Counted from the first letter of the stretch, positions 28,958 to 37,309 are shown. The stretch is DNA of 64,000 nt from an uncultured Desulfuromonadales bacterium (GCA_903868145.1 CAIPTY010000010.1:1-64000), one strand, 5' to 3'. Translations and numbers: made by a program. The notes: generated by a model not told the origin, from the sequence alone.

Positions 28958-30313
28958 TTACTGCGTGTTCCGCACCAAACGCACGTAGTTGTCGACACGG
29001 ATGGCATCGCCCTGCGGGCCGTCTGCATAGGGGTAGGTCTTTGTTGAATCTTTGACCTTGGGGTCGCTGCGCTGGGCACCCGCACCGTGTGCATCCAACC
29101 AAGCGCTCTTGGTGGGATCAGTCGGTGAGGTCATGTAACCTAAAGCCCGTCCAAAAGCGATGTAAACAGCCTTTGCGGCAGTGCCATCAGAGAGGATGTG
29201 CGTCGTACTGGTCCAGTAATAAGGATAGTCAGCAGTACCTGCTTCGTTGGTGATGCCGGTACAGGTAAAAAGTGCATTGATGGCAGCGGATGATGTTGTA
29301 GCAGGCGACCGCGTGTAATCGACGATGTTCTGGAGCTCCTTGGCGTTAGGTAGACGCCAGTCATTGTGCCCGAGATAGTTTTCGGCATTCCTGGTTTGCG
29401 CCCAAGCCAGCGCCTCCTGCCAATTCATCCCCTTGCCACTGTCACCCTTGGTCCACATCTGGCCGGTAGCACGGTCTGTGATGGTAGAGTCGCCGTTATC
29501 AACGAAATCGTTGACCCCATAAACTGAACCCCTGACAAGTCGCACATAAAAGGTTTTCTCACCCGTGTTACCAAAGCTATTGGATAAGCCGTATCCTTTG
29601 ATACGGCCATCGGCGAAATTCACTCCGAACAGGGTTTCGTCACCGGAAAAGCCATATTGCACAGCCATCATGGTTTTACTCACATAGAGATTGCTGGAGG
29701 CGTACTGTGCTTCAAGTAAACGTTCTCCTGCAGCCGTATCACCAAAGCCAAAACTGAAATAGTTCCGATCAATGAAAGGCGTCAGGGTCGCGGCCGTACT
29801 GCCGGGGCCGACATCGGTTCCCATGAAATTCATCAGTGAGTACAACTCCTTGATCGTCGGCAGCCGCCAATCGTTGTAGCCACCGTACTTGGCCGTGTTC
29901 AATACGGCCGGTCTGGCTTGCGCCTGCGTCCAGGTCAACTTGTCTTTTGAGTCGATGGTTCCATCACCCGTGGTGTCCGGGCTTTGCTGCCAGGTCAGAC
30001 CGGTGATGTTGTCTTTCACCGTAAGACCATCAGCACTCTTGGTGTAACTGGGCTGGTTACCCGAAAACTGGGCGTCCTGACCGTAGAATGCCTGCCCGGC
30101 GGAGGGTGCGGAAATCTCTACAGTGGCATTGAAAGTTTTTGTTTGCCCTGTGTCTGCAATTAAATAGGTGCTTTGCGTGGTGGTCGTTGTGGGTGTGGTG
30201 GTTAATGTCGTTGATGTCGTTGATGATGTGCTTGACGAACTGCTTCCACAGCCAAGGAGCGTGAAAGTTCCAAGTGTAGTAAGCAGCAACAATGTTAATT
30301 GCTTTTTTGACAT
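28958..30313 (-). CDS. DUF1566 (Lcl C-terminal domain) lipoprotein
   Basis: A 451-residue protein from the ATG at 30313 (AAAGGAG seven bases upstream). Lipoprotein signal with lipobox LLGC, a long Ser/Thr spacer, then two DUF1566/Lcl-C repeats, each with LTVKDNITGLTWQQ- or TITDRATGQMW-type starts and the YGGYNDWRLPTIKELYSL / YLGHNDWRLPNAKELQNI signature. DUF1566 folds are related to C-type-lectin-like domains and are found in surface proteins. Between the halves is a short DTTGDGTIDSKDK segment resembling a calcium loop. Paralogue of the gene at 35045-36274. Confidence 0.88.
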   Translation of the reverse strand: MSKKQLTLLLLTTLGTFTLLGCGSSSSSTSSTTSTTLTTTPTTTTTQSTYLIADTGQTKTFNATVEISAPSAGQAFYGQDAQFSGNQPSYTKSADGLTVKDNITGLTWQQSPDTTGDGTIDSKDKLTWTQAQARPAVLNTAKYGGYNDWRLPTIKELYSLMNFMGTDVGPGSTAATLTPFIDRNYFSFGFGDTAAGERLLEAQYASSNLYVSKTMMAVQYGFSGDETLFGVNFADGRIKGYGLSNSFGNTGEKTFYVRLVRGSVYGVNDFVDNGDSTITDRATGQMWTKGDSGKGMNWQEALAWAQTRNAENYLGHNDWRLPNAKELQNIVDYTRSPATTSSAAINALFTCTGITNEAGTADYPYYWTSTTHILSDGTAAKAVYIAFGRALGYMTSPTDPTKSAWLDAHGAGAQRSDPKVKDSTKTYPYADGPQGDAIRVDNYVRLVRNTQ

Positions 30314-30346
30314 GATAAGCTCCTTTGCACGTTTTATGATTATGTT

Positions 30347-30391
30347 GATAACAGGCAAATGTGTTGGAAGTGTGTAGTAAATGTATTTTTT
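30347..30391 (-). promoter_or_regulatory. 45-bp promoter/operator block, copy 1
   Basis: Upstream of the DUF1566 operon. 42 of 45 bases match 36847-36891, and 25 bases of it (about 30369-30392) match 37988-38012. On the minus strand it reads an A-run, TACATTTACTACA, and then a -10-like TGTTAT near 30348. The core TGTAGTAAATGTA contains a direct TGTA repeat spaced nine bases, as expected for an OmpR-family regulator bound near a -35 region. The BaeR homologue at 39548-40243 is the obvious candidate. Confidence 0.6.
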
Positions 30392-30517
30392 TGCGGGAAG
30401 AGAATAAATGATGATTTTACGGATATCAGTATGCCTGGGTCAGATGATCCTGTTTCTCATCGGAGATATACCGAATGGCTTATTTCAGAGGCCGGAGGGA
30501 TACATTGAATTGGTCGC

Positions 30518-30556
30518 AAAAAAAGGGTGCTGAAGGAGGTTAATCCCACTGCACCC
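30518..30556 (-). terminator. Intrinsic terminator after the pirin gene
   Basis: On the minus strand GGGTGC (30556-30551) pairs with GCACCC (30530-30525) around a 20-base loop and is followed by seven T residues. It lies some 60 bases after the pirin stop. The loop sequence (ATTAACCTC) recurs in the terminator at 34981-35019. Confidence 0.7.
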
Positions 30557-30618
30557 CTGGTCTGTAAAAATTACCGTGAATGTTTGTTGGTAAGTGCGAG
30601 CTTTAATAGATTCACCCG

Positions 30619-31317
30619 TCAGGCCAGATCGAAAAGAAGCACCTCTGCAAAGCCATCTCCGGATACTTTCAACTGGGAGTCATTACTTACAGCGAGACCA
30701 TCTCCATGAGCCAACTTATTATCATTCACAATTACCTTTCCCTGTGCCACTTGCAGCCAGACGTGTCGTCCAGATGAAATGGAATACATGATCTCTTCTC
30801 CCGCTTCAAGAAGCGTAGCATAGAGATTAACGTCCTGGTGTATGGTAACAGATCCATCGCGACCATCTGCCGATGCGATCAGGCGAAGTTTTCCTCTCTT
30901 CTCTTCGTCCGGGAAATACGTCTGCTCGTAACTCGGTTTAACCTCCTCCGTATCAGGTAAAATCCAGATCTGGAGAAAGTGAACCAATTCCGCTTGAGAA
31001 TGATTGAACTCGCTATGGGTTATGCCGGTACCGGCGCTCATCCGTTGCACCTCGCCGGGAACAATTACCGAACCGTTACCCATGCTGTCCTTGTGTTCCA
31101 GCGCACCTTCCAGAACATATGAAATGATTTCCATGTTGCGATGGGGGTGGGTTGGGAAACCTCTGCCCGGTTGAACCCGGTCTTCATTGATGACTCTCAG
31201 TTGTCTGAAGCCCATATGCTTCGGATCGTAATAATCGGCAAAAGAAAAACTGTGATAGGTATTCAGCCAGCCGTGATCGGCATGGCCGCGCTCGTTGGCT
31301 CTTCGTATCTGTAGCAT
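30619..31317 (-). CDS. Pirin-family cupin protein (YhhW-like)
   Basis: A 232-residue bicupin. The N-terminal cupin carries the pirin signature (ADYYDPKHMGFRQLRVINED, GFPTHPHRNMEIISYVLEG, HSEFNHS) with the His residues and Glu that bind one metal; the C-terminal cupin is degenerate. Family members such as YhhW have quercetinase activity, but the physiological substrate is unknown. GGGAGG precedes the ATG. Confidence 0.92.
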   Translation of the reverse strand: MLQIRRANERGHADHGWLNTYHSFSFADYYDPKHMGFRQLRVINEDRVQPGRGFPTHPHRNMEIISYVLEGALEHKDSMGNGSVIVPGEVQRMSAGTGITHSEFNHSQAELVHFLQIWILPDTEEVKPSYEQTYFPDEEKRGKLRLIASADGRDGSVTIHQDVNLYATLLEAGEEIMYSISSGRHVWLQVAQGKVIVNDNKLAHGDGLAVSNDSQLKVSGDGFAEVLLFDLA

Positions 31318-31345
31318 TGTAGTACCTCCCTTATTGAGACTCCCT

Positions 31346-31888
31346 TTACCATTTCATCATTGGCAGAGGATTTCGTCGATACACAAACAGTTCCTTGGTA
31401 GCCAGTCTGACCAGATTATTATGAAAGCCAAGATTGGGAAAAGCATCCTGAACGTCCTTGATTATCTGCTTTGGCAGTCCAAATCTTCTCATGCCCATTG
31501 AGGCGTCAACCCAGTCCCCTTTTCGGAAAATTTCAACCAGAGGATATTTTCCGTTCGAGACTATGCGGAACTTATGATGCAGATCAATCATCATTTCAAT
31601 TTCAGGTGACCACTGAACCTTGCCCTGTTCGATCAGATACCGTTTGGCCAGATCGATAGAAGGTGCCAGATAATCCACAACTTCACCGGGCCACATGCCA
31701 AGATCATGGAAACATCCGGCGATGATCAGCTTTTCCTTCTCCTCAACCGTTGCCCGATCATGGAAGGCAAAACAGAAGTGCAGGACGCGATAAACATGAT
31801 TCCTGTAAGGCTCATAATCCCGACCAAACATTTCCCTTCGTGCTCCAAGAATGTTTTCAAGTAGCGGAATATTTTTCTCAATGTTCAT
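31346..31888 (-). CDS. HD-domain phosphohydrolase-like protein
   Basis: A 180-residue protein with a conserved HD metal site: H..RV in YRNHVYRVLHF, FHDLG in AGCFHDLGMW, and HHKF further on. These proteins hydrolyse phosphate esters, often of nucleotides. The ATG at 31888 has GGAGG eight bases upstream; the longer TTG start contains that site itself and is rejected. It lies 28 bases upstream of the pirin gene and is probably cotranscribed. Substrate unknown. Confidence 0.85.
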   Translation of the reverse strand: MNIEKNIPLLENILGARREMFGRDYEPYRNHVYRVLHFCFAFHDRATVEEKEKLIIAGCFHDLGMWPGEVVDYLAPSIDLAKRYLIEQGKVQWSPEIEMMIDLHHKFRIVSNGKYPLVEIFRKGDWVDASMGMRRFGLPKQIIKDVQDAFPNLGFHNNLVRLATKELFVYRRNPLPMMKW

Positions 31889-32136
31889 AGTGTCAACCTC
31901 CTTCAAAAGCAGTTAGGCATCGCGTTTCAGGTACTACCATTTTGTTAAAATGCAAAGCAGGTGCAGCCGATTCCCCAACTGCCGCTTTCCCCGATTACAG
32001 TATGGGTATGCTGATGCAGCGGGTTGTGCTGCACGAACATGATTGATGGGTGTTGACGTTCGCTACTGACTGAAAGTGTGCTCCACCACAGCCCTCAGTA
32101 TTTTTATCTGCGACTTCTCTGAATTCATATTGGCAA

Positions 32137-32550
32137 TCAAACCCCTTCTGTAGGAAACTCCAGCCGCTTTAAAACAGTTCGCAATTGTGCAGCATATTCT
32201 GCATTGGACTCATCTGTTTCAGGTGGTACCAGAAGAATGCAGCAGAGTGCAGGGACAGAACCATCTCCGATGATGTGTGCTACGACTGGTTCGGCTCGAT
32301 AGACTTCGATGCCGGCCCCCCAATATAAGCTATGAATTTCTGCGTGAGTCAGTGAGTAGACCATGCCAAATGCACTTTTACCGGCTTCTCGCAAGAGTGT
32401 TACCCTTTGTCCAACGCGAATGGCGTATCCCTCTACTTTAGCTCCGCGCGGGTTTCGTGGTATTATACCTTTTTGCTCAAGCAGACTTGGATCCATATAA
32501 AGCCCATAAAAAAATACATCGATCTTTCGATCGGAAGAATTGTCATTCAT
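32137..32550 (-). CDS. Gamma-glutamylcyclotransferase-like (GGCT/AIG2 fold) protein
   Basis: A 137-residue protein beginning with the fold signature VFFYGLYMDPSLL (substrate loop, normally YGS/YGTL; here YGLYM), then GYAIRVGQRVTLLREAGKSAFGMVYSL. The fold includes gamma-glutamylcyclotransferases and gamma-glutamylamine cyclotransferases; the equivalent of the catalytic Glu is hard to place, so activity is uncertain. AAAGGA precedes the ATG. The 250 bases between it and the HD gene hold no convincing ORF. Confidence 0.65.
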   Translation of the reverse strand: MNDNSSDRKIDVFFYGLYMDPSLLEQKGIIPRNPRGAKVEGYAIRVGQRVTLLREAGKSAFGMVYSLTHAEIHSLYWGAGIEVYRAEPVVAHIIGDGSVPALCCILLVPPETDESNAEYAAQLRTVLKRLEFPTEGV

Positions 32551-32636
32551 ACCAAAATCCTTTCATAGTAATCAGCGATAAAACAGCAACGGCATAAATA
32601 CTTCTGCACGCCCCTGTGTGTGAATCGGCAAGCGGT

Positions 32637-33104
32637 CTATAACCCAAGGTCTGACAAACTTGGATTGTTTTCCGGACGTCGCCCCAATGGCCAATGGTAC
32701 TTGCGATCAGTTTCCTTGATCGGAAGGTCGTTGATACTCGCGATTCGCCGCCGCATAAGACCTTGCTCGTCAAATTCCCAATTTTCATTACCGTAGGAAC
32801 GGAACCAGTTGCTTGAATCGTCATGCCACTCATAGGCGAACCGCACCGCTATGCGCGAACCATGAAACGCCCATAGTTCTTTGATGAGGCGATAGTCAAG
32901 TTCCTTCGCCCATTTTCTTTGGAGGAATTGCACAATCGCCTCACGACCCGACAAAAACTCGTGACGGTTTCGCCATGAGCTGTCAATGGTGTAGGCAAGA
33001 GAAACACGTTCGGGGTCTCGAGTGTTCCATGTGTCCTCTGCCATACGTACTTTTTGTGTTGCAGTTTCTTCTGTGAAAGGTGGAACAGGTGCTCTCATTT
33101 CCAT
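32637..33104 (-). CDS. NTF2/SnoaL-like protein (DUF1348)
   Basis: A 155-residue cone-shaped NTF2-like domain of the DUF1348 type: [27 protein letters not shown] start, [43 protein letters not shown], and the [11 protein letters not shown] end. Start at 33104 because GGAG is 6 bases upstream. Divergent from the TetR gene and separated from it by two operator-like palindromes, so likely repressed by it. Function of the family is unknown. Confidence 0.88.
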   Translation of the reverse strand: MEMRAPVPPFTEETATQKVRMAEDTWNTRDPERVSLAYTIDSSWRNRHEFLSGREAIVQFLQRKWAKELDYRLIKELWAFHGSRIAVRFAYEWHDDSSNWFRSYGNENWEFDEQGLMRRRIASINDLPIKETDRKYHWPLGRRPENNPSLSDLGL

Positions 33105-33126
33105 AGTTTTCTCCATAACAAGTGTA

Positions 33127-33150
33127 TTGGTAGACAGGTCTGTCTACCAA
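33127..33150. promoter_or_regulatory. TetR operator 1
   Basis: TTGGTAGACAG and CTGTCTACCAA are perfect 11-base inverted arms around GT. It sits in the 90-base gap between the divergent NTF2-like and TetR genes, nearer the former. Confidence 0.75.
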
Positions 33151-33167
33151 CAGTAATCTAGCAAAAG

Positions 33168-33183
33168 TAGGCAGACCTGTCTA
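33168..33183. promoter_or_regulatory. TetR operator 2
   Basis: TAGGCAG-AC-CTGTCTA repeats the core of operator 1 with one mismatch between arms. Its end overlaps the TATAAT box (33183-33188) of the TetR gene, so binding here would give autorepression. The box is only about six bases before the ATG, suggesting a leaderless or near-leaderless transcript. Confidence 0.7.
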
Positions 33184-33193
33184 TAATGAAATT

Positions 33194-33766
33194 ATGAAAA
33201 GTAATGGGAACTCTATTTATTCAACTCTATCAGCCCGCGAACGTATTCTTAATACTGCCCATGATCTTTTTTATCGTGAAGGTATTCGGGCAACCGGAAT
33301 TGATTGGATAATCGCTGAAGCAGGCGTTACTAAAGTCACATTTTATCGATATTTCCCAAGCAAGAATGCCCTCATTTATGAATTTCTGGAGTACCGCCAT
33401 CATCGCTGGATGACGTGGTTCATCGATGCCTTACAGCGCTATGGTGGTGATATTTCCGCACTGATACCTGCCTTGGCAGAGTGGTTTCATGACGAAGGTT
33501 TCCGCGGCTGTGCCTTCATCAATTCCGTGAGTGAACTGGGCAGTAGCTTACCGGAAGTTGTAAGTATCACGCGCCGCCATAAGCAGGACATGATGTCAGT
33601 TATTGAAAATATGCTGCCGCCATCTGCAAAACGTGAGCAGGATTCCCAGGCTGTGGCGCTGGCCGTCGATGGTGCAATTATCAGAGCACAGTTTGACGTG
33701 ACACCTGATGCAGCCTTGAAGGTATTAGAAACCATTCTGAGATCGCTGCTACCAGATTGGAGTTGA
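33194..33766 (+). CDS. TetR/AcrR-family repressor
   Basis: A 190-residue regulator: N-terminal helix-turn-helix (ARERILNTAHDLFYREGIRA, ITKVTFYRYFPSKNALIYEF) and a C-terminal all-helical ligand-binding domain. Divergent from the NTF2-like gene with two palindromic sites between. The inducer is unknown; the neighbours (pirin, HD, GGCT, NTF2-like) suggest a response to a small toxic compound. Confidence 0.93.
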   Translation: MKSNGNSIYSTLSARERILNTAHDLFYREGIRATGIDWIIAEAGVTKVTFYRYFPSKNALIYEFLEYRHHRWMTWFIDALQRYGGDISALIPALAEWFHDEGFRGCAFINSVSELGSSLPEVVSITRRHKQDMMSVIENMLPPSAKREQDSQAVALAVDGAIIRAQFDVTPDAALKVLETILRSLLPDWS

Positions 33767-33867
33767 GACTTAAATGGATAGTTACACCACCTTAAATCAC
33801 TTTTCTTCGAAACACCTCATACTCTTTTCCGTTGTCAGGTATGTTTTTTTGCTATAGCTTATAACGC

Positions 33868-34755
33868 GTGGAATTACGGCATTATAGATACTTTCTCGCC
33901 GCTGCCGAGGAACTCAACATCAGCTGGGCTTCCCGTCGGCTGAACGTCTCCCAGCCGGCAATGAGCCGCCTTATTCATGATCTGGAAGATGAGCTTGGCT
34001 CGACTCTTTTTAATCGCGAACGGTTTGGTCTCGCCCTCACTCCTGCCGGGGAGAAGCTACTGGTTTATGCCCGCCAGATCCTTGACCTGAGCAACGAAGC
34101 AACCCGGGCACTCCGCAATGAACCTACAGCAGTACCGAACATTTCCATCGGCTTCATCGCTTCGTCGCTCAGTTCTTTCCTCGGCTCAGCCCTGAAATCG
34201 GTTCGCGTGAGTTATCCGGATTACACGGTGAAGATTCTTGAACTTTCACCAGCTGAACAGGGGAAGGCTTTGCGGAAGGGACAGATCGATATTGCATTGA
34301 TTGGCAATCCATGTGGCGCTGTTCATGACGAGTGCGAAACAATGGTTCTGTATGAGATGAAGCTGGAAGTTGTGTTGCCTGCCGGACATCGATTTGCCGG
34401 AAGGAAGCGAATCAATCTGAAGGATTTGCACGAGGAGGAGTTCATCGGCTACAGTGAGGACAGTTTTCCCGGCAGGAACCAGACAATTATTACAGCCTGC
34501 AAGGTGGCTGGTTTTAAGCCACACTTGAAATATCGGGCGAACAGTCTGGTTGAAGTTTTGGCGATGATCGGTGCCGGCACCGGTGTCTGTCTGATGCCTG
34601 CCGACGTAGCCAGTCTGCCGCACCCGGATTCGGTATTCGTTCCAATCAGGGAGAAACTTGAGCCAGTACGTTTTACTGCTGCATGGCGACGGGGCGATGA
34701 ACGTCCGATCATCAGACAGCTACTTGACAGACTGAAATCATCCAGCACGAAATAA
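33868..34755 (+). CDS. LysR-family transcriptional regulator
   Basis: A 295-residue regulator starting with GTG: winged helix (MELRHYRYFLAAAEELNISW, NVSQPAMSRLIHDLEDELG) and a substrate-binding effector domain. LysR proteins usually control an adjacent gene; here the adjacent gene is only the broken quinone-reductase-like fragment at 34816, so its local target may be lost. Confidence 0.93.
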   Translation: MELRHYRYFLAAAEELNISWASRRLNVSQPAMSRLIHDLEDELGSTLFNRERFGLALTPAGEKLLVYARQILDLSNEATRALRNEPTAVPNISIGFIASSLSSFLGSALKSVRVSYPDYTVKILELSPAEQGKALRKGQIDIALIGNPCGAVHDECETMVLYEMKLEVVLPAGHRFAGRKRINLKDLHEEEFIGYSEDSFPGRNQTIITACKVAGFKPHLKYRANSLVEVLAMIGAGTGVCLMPADVASLPHPDSVFVPIREKLEPVRFTAAWRRGDERPIIRQLLDRLKSSSTK

Positions 34756-34815
34756 GCGGATTCAACCATTTACCGTCAATTCAAAGTTCATGCATTCCAA
34801 GTTGCGGAGGCCTCC

Positions 34816-34974
34816 ATGAAGATTCTTATCATCAATGCCCATCCTGTGCCGCACCTCGGACTATCCCCGGAGGTGGTCCTCCAAAACCTGGCATTGGTCA
34901 CCGTTCCGCTAAAACTGCGCTTGTACTATCGGCTTGCGCAGGCGGAGCTTGTGCGGATTGCTGGAGGATTTTAG
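34816..34974 (+). pseudogene. NAD(P)H-quinone oxidoreductase start fused to a decayed Spy-like fragment
   Basis: GGAGG then ATG opens a 52-codon frame. Its first ten codons (MKILIINAHP) are the typical start of the flavodoxin-2 / NAD(P)H-quinone reductase family, which is normally about 200 residues. After that the DNA (34850-34912) is nearly identical to 36665-36727, which is the antisense of the signal-peptide region of the Spy-like gene. Read on the minus strand this copy encodes a broken SAVLAER*PMPGFGGPPPG. Both halves are therefore remnants. Confidence 0.75.
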
Positions 34975-34980
34975 GCAGTC

Positions 34981-35019
34981 AAAAGGGCGCTGATAGAGGT
35001 TAATCTAACAGCACCCTTT
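34981..35019 (-). terminator. Intrinsic terminator after the second DUF1566 gene
   Basis: On the minus strand GGGTGCTG pairs with CAGCGCCC (one mismatch) and is followed by TTTT. Loop and arms resemble the terminator at 30518-30556, including the ATTAACCTC loop, so the two are probably duplicated copies. Confidence 0.7.
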
Positions 35020-35044
35020 CGAACATCTCTTACTGATTGAAATT

Positions 35045-36274
35045 TCATTGCGCGTTCCGCACCAAACGGACGTAATTCAAACCCCGATCTTCACCACCAG
35101 AAGCCCCTTGAACCTTTGCGTCGAAGCGGACGGCCCCCGCTCCGTGCAGGTCTTTTCCATCGGAGCCAACAGCACGCCCGAAGGACACATACCAGGCGGA
35201 GTTGTACGCTGCGGTCGCGTTGGCTTTTGCGGACGTACCGGTCCAGTACCAGGGATAGTCGGCCGTTCCCGCTTCGTTGGTTATCCCGGTGCTGCTGAAA
35301 AGCGGATCGATGGCCGGACCCACCTTTGTTGCATCAGTTGCACCGGGGGAGCGGGTATAATCGACGATGTTCTGGAGTTCCTTGCTGTTTGGCAGCCGCC
35401 AGTCATTGTGGCCGAGATAGGTGGCAGCATTTTTGGTCTGGGCAAACGCCAGGGCGTGTTCCCAATCCATGCCCGAGCCGCTGTCAGCCTGGGCCCACAT
35501 CAAGCCCGTGGCCTGATCCGTAATAGTGCCATCACTGTTATTTTTGAAATTATTGACACCGTAAACATCCCCACGAACACAGCGGGCAAGATGCCTCGGC
35601 CCGGTACTGATGGCATACGCTTTGATATGTCCCGTGCCGAAATTTACGCCGAACGCCATTTCTGCGCCGGTCTCAGGCTCTACCGTGCTTTCAAGCAGTC
35701 CCGTATACTTTGTGCTGCTCCAGAAGATGGCATGACTGAGTTCCATCTCACTTGTGTAATTGACGGTGAAATAATTAGAGTCAATGTAGGGCCAGCCACT
35801 GCTGCCGTTCCAAATGGAATACAGCTCTTTGATGGTGGGGAGACGCCAGTCGCTGTAGCCGCCATAATTTTGTGCATTCAGGGCTGTAGGGACAGCTTGT
35901 GCTTCCGCCCAGTAGACCTGTCCGGTGTAGTGGTTTTGCTGCCAGGTCAGACCGGTGACGTTGTCTTTCACCGTAAGGCCATCGCTGCTCTTGGTATAGC
36001 TGGGTTGAACACCGGAAAACTGGGCGTCCTGACCATAGAATGCCTGCTCGGCAGAGGGGGGGGAAATCTCCGTAGTGGCGTTGTAGCTCTTTGTTTGCCC
36101 CGTATCGACGATGGAATAAGTGCTTTGTGCAGGCGTTGTGTTCGTTATTGCAGACGTGTCGCCTGCTGTTGATGAAGCAGTTGAGCTGGTTGATGTTGTG
36201 GTGCCGCCGCATCCAAGGAAAGTGAGAGTTCCAATAATAGCGAGCACCAATGACATGATTCTTTTGCCTGACAT
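35045..36274 (-). CDS. DUF1566 lipoprotein, second copy
   Basis: A 409-residue paralogue of 28958-30313: lipobox LTFLGC, Ser/Thr spacer, two DUF1566/Lcl-C repeats (YGGYSDWRLPTIKELYSI and YLGHNDWRLPNSKELQNI), and the same NYVRLVRNAQ ending. It is about 40 residues shorter, lacking the DTTGDGTIDSKDK insertion and a second spacer. AGGAG precedes the ATG. It lies 59 bases downstream of the Spy-like gene and shares its promoter block. Confidence 0.88.
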   Translation of the reverse strand: MSGKRIMSLVLAIIGTLTFLGCGGTTTSTSSTASSTAGDTSAITNTTPAQSTYSIVDTGQTKSYNATTEISPPSAEQAFYGQDAQFSGVQPSYTKSSDGLTVKDNVTGLTWQQNHYTGQVYWAEAQAVPTALNAQNYGGYSDWRLPTIKELYSIWNGSSGWPYIDSNYFTVNYTSEMELSHAIFWSSTKYTGLLESTVEPETGAEMAFGVNFGTGHIKAYAISTGPRHLARCVRGDVYGVNNFKNNSDGTITDQATGLMWAQADSGSGMDWEHALAFAQTKNAATYLGHNDWRLPNSKELQNIVDYTRSPGATDATKVGPAIDPLFSSTGITNEAGTADYPWYWTGTSAKANATAAYNSAWYVSFGRAVGSDGKDLHGAGAVRFDAKVQGASGGEDRGLNYVRLVRNAQ

Positions 36275-36333
36275 GATTGACTCCTTCTGTTGAAATGTTT
36301 TGCTTACCTGCTTCGGTTTTGAGATTCGCCATT

Positions 36334-36783
36334 CTATCGTGGTTCAGACATAAGATTAGCCAGCAACTCCCGCTGATCAGGCGTTAACAAAGCGTTGACC
36401 TTATTAAGGGTTCTGGTGTGTGACACAATCAATTTCACTTCAATCTGACTCTGAGCAACGGCAAGTGCCCCCACGGCAGCCTCGTCAAAGACGCTCGCAT
36501 CTGCTGCCTGTTTCAATTGTTCTCTGATCTCGTGCACCTTGTCCATAAGCGGCTTGAGCTTTTCCCGCTCGGCGTCAAGGAGGGCCTTGATCCGGATTCT
36601 TTGCGATTCTGTCAGTTTGAGAATTTTTGCCATACGCGCCTCAAAATTCTCTGCACATCTTTCAATCCCCGGAGGTGGTCCTCCAAAACCGGGCATCGGT
36701 CCCCGTTCCGCCAAAACTGCGCTTGTCCCACTGCCAATCATCGCTGCCAGGACTGCTGCTGTAGTCATCAGTTTCCGTCTCAT
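36334..36783 (-). CDS. Spy/CpxP-like periplasmic protein (LTxxQ motifs)
   Basis: A 149-residue protein from the ATG at 36783 (GAGGT upstream). Signal peptide ending near SAVLA-ER, a short Gly/Pro-rich segment, then two helical repeats with LTESQ and LTPDQ, the LTxxQ motif of Spy, CpxP and ZraP. These are periplasmic chaperones or metal-stress proteins induced by envelope stress; E. coli spy is regulated by BaeSR and CpxAR. First gene of an operon with DUF1566. A remnant of a second copy lies at 34850-34912. Confidence 0.85.
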   Translation of the reverse strand: MRRKLMTTAAVLAAMIGSGTSAVLAERGPMPGFGGPPPGIERCAENFEARMAKILKLTESQRIRIKALLDAEREKLKPLMDKVHEIREQLKQAADASVFDEAAVGALAVAQSQIEVKLIVSHTRTLNKVNALLTPDQRELLANLMSEPR

Positions 36784-36846
36784 TAGTATGTACCTCGCTT
36801 TCAAGTTGTTCACATCGCATTGATGTGTGCTGTTCTTGATTTCAGA

Positions 36847-36891
36847 GATAACAAGCAAATGTGTTGGAATTATGTAGTAAATGTATTTTTT
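36847..36891 (-). promoter_or_regulatory. 45-bp promoter/operator block, copy 2
   Basis: Upstream of the Spy-like gene. Differs from 30347-30391 at three of 45 positions. It carries the same TGTAGTAAATGTA core, T-run and TGTTAT -10-like box at the same spacing. Conservation beyond the coding regions implies a common regulator. Confidence 0.65.
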
Positions 36892-37015
36892 GGAGGGGAT
36901 AGGTAAAAAAGATGCGCAGGGTATGACTGATTAAAACCAGAAGCGGAATTTTATTAATTTATCGATTGTCATATTGCAATGCAGGCTACGAAAAATACGT
37001 TCACCCTGCCAAAAT

Positions 37016-37225
37016 TCATTCCGTTTTTCTACCTGGAATATACGGAATGAAGCCTAACCGGAATGCCTCTTCCAGCAGTTCCAAAGGGGCTCTGCGGATA
37101 TCAACGGCAAATCCGTTCACGGTAAGCATCCAAACCAGCAGATTATTATTCTGCCTGCTTGGCAGGCTCCAACGTGGATCAAGGTAACTGATGCCCCCCG
37201 AAACCGCATCAAAAACCGCCTGCAT
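37016..37225 (-). pseudogene. Possible decayed DUF6398-like gene
   Basis: A 69-codon frame from an ATG with no good ribosome site. The same frame is open for eleven codons further upstream (QNERQAKVPNA), and together with MQAVFDAVSGG this resembles the conserved KVPxAMQxVFDAI-type start I associate with DUF6398 proteins. The remaining residues (SYLDPRWSLPSRQNNN...) do not fit that family, so the gene looks rearranged or broken. The identification is from memory and weak. Confidence 0.35.
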
Positions 37226-37309
37226 AGCATTGGGTACTTTCGCTTGTCGTTCATTTTGTCACCTTTTACAAATTTTTCACAGCCTGCTTTGAATTACGAT
37301 TACTTGTGA

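Noticed and set aside
30411-30533. 40-codon plus-strand ORF starting MILRISVCLG
   Set aside because: No ribosome site and it ends inside the pirin terminator hairpin.
31907-32136. Small His-rich ORF on the minus strand (MFVQHNPLHQHTHTV...)
   Set aside because: 31 codons, no ribosome site, no recognised family; may be part of a decayed gene but cannot be supported.
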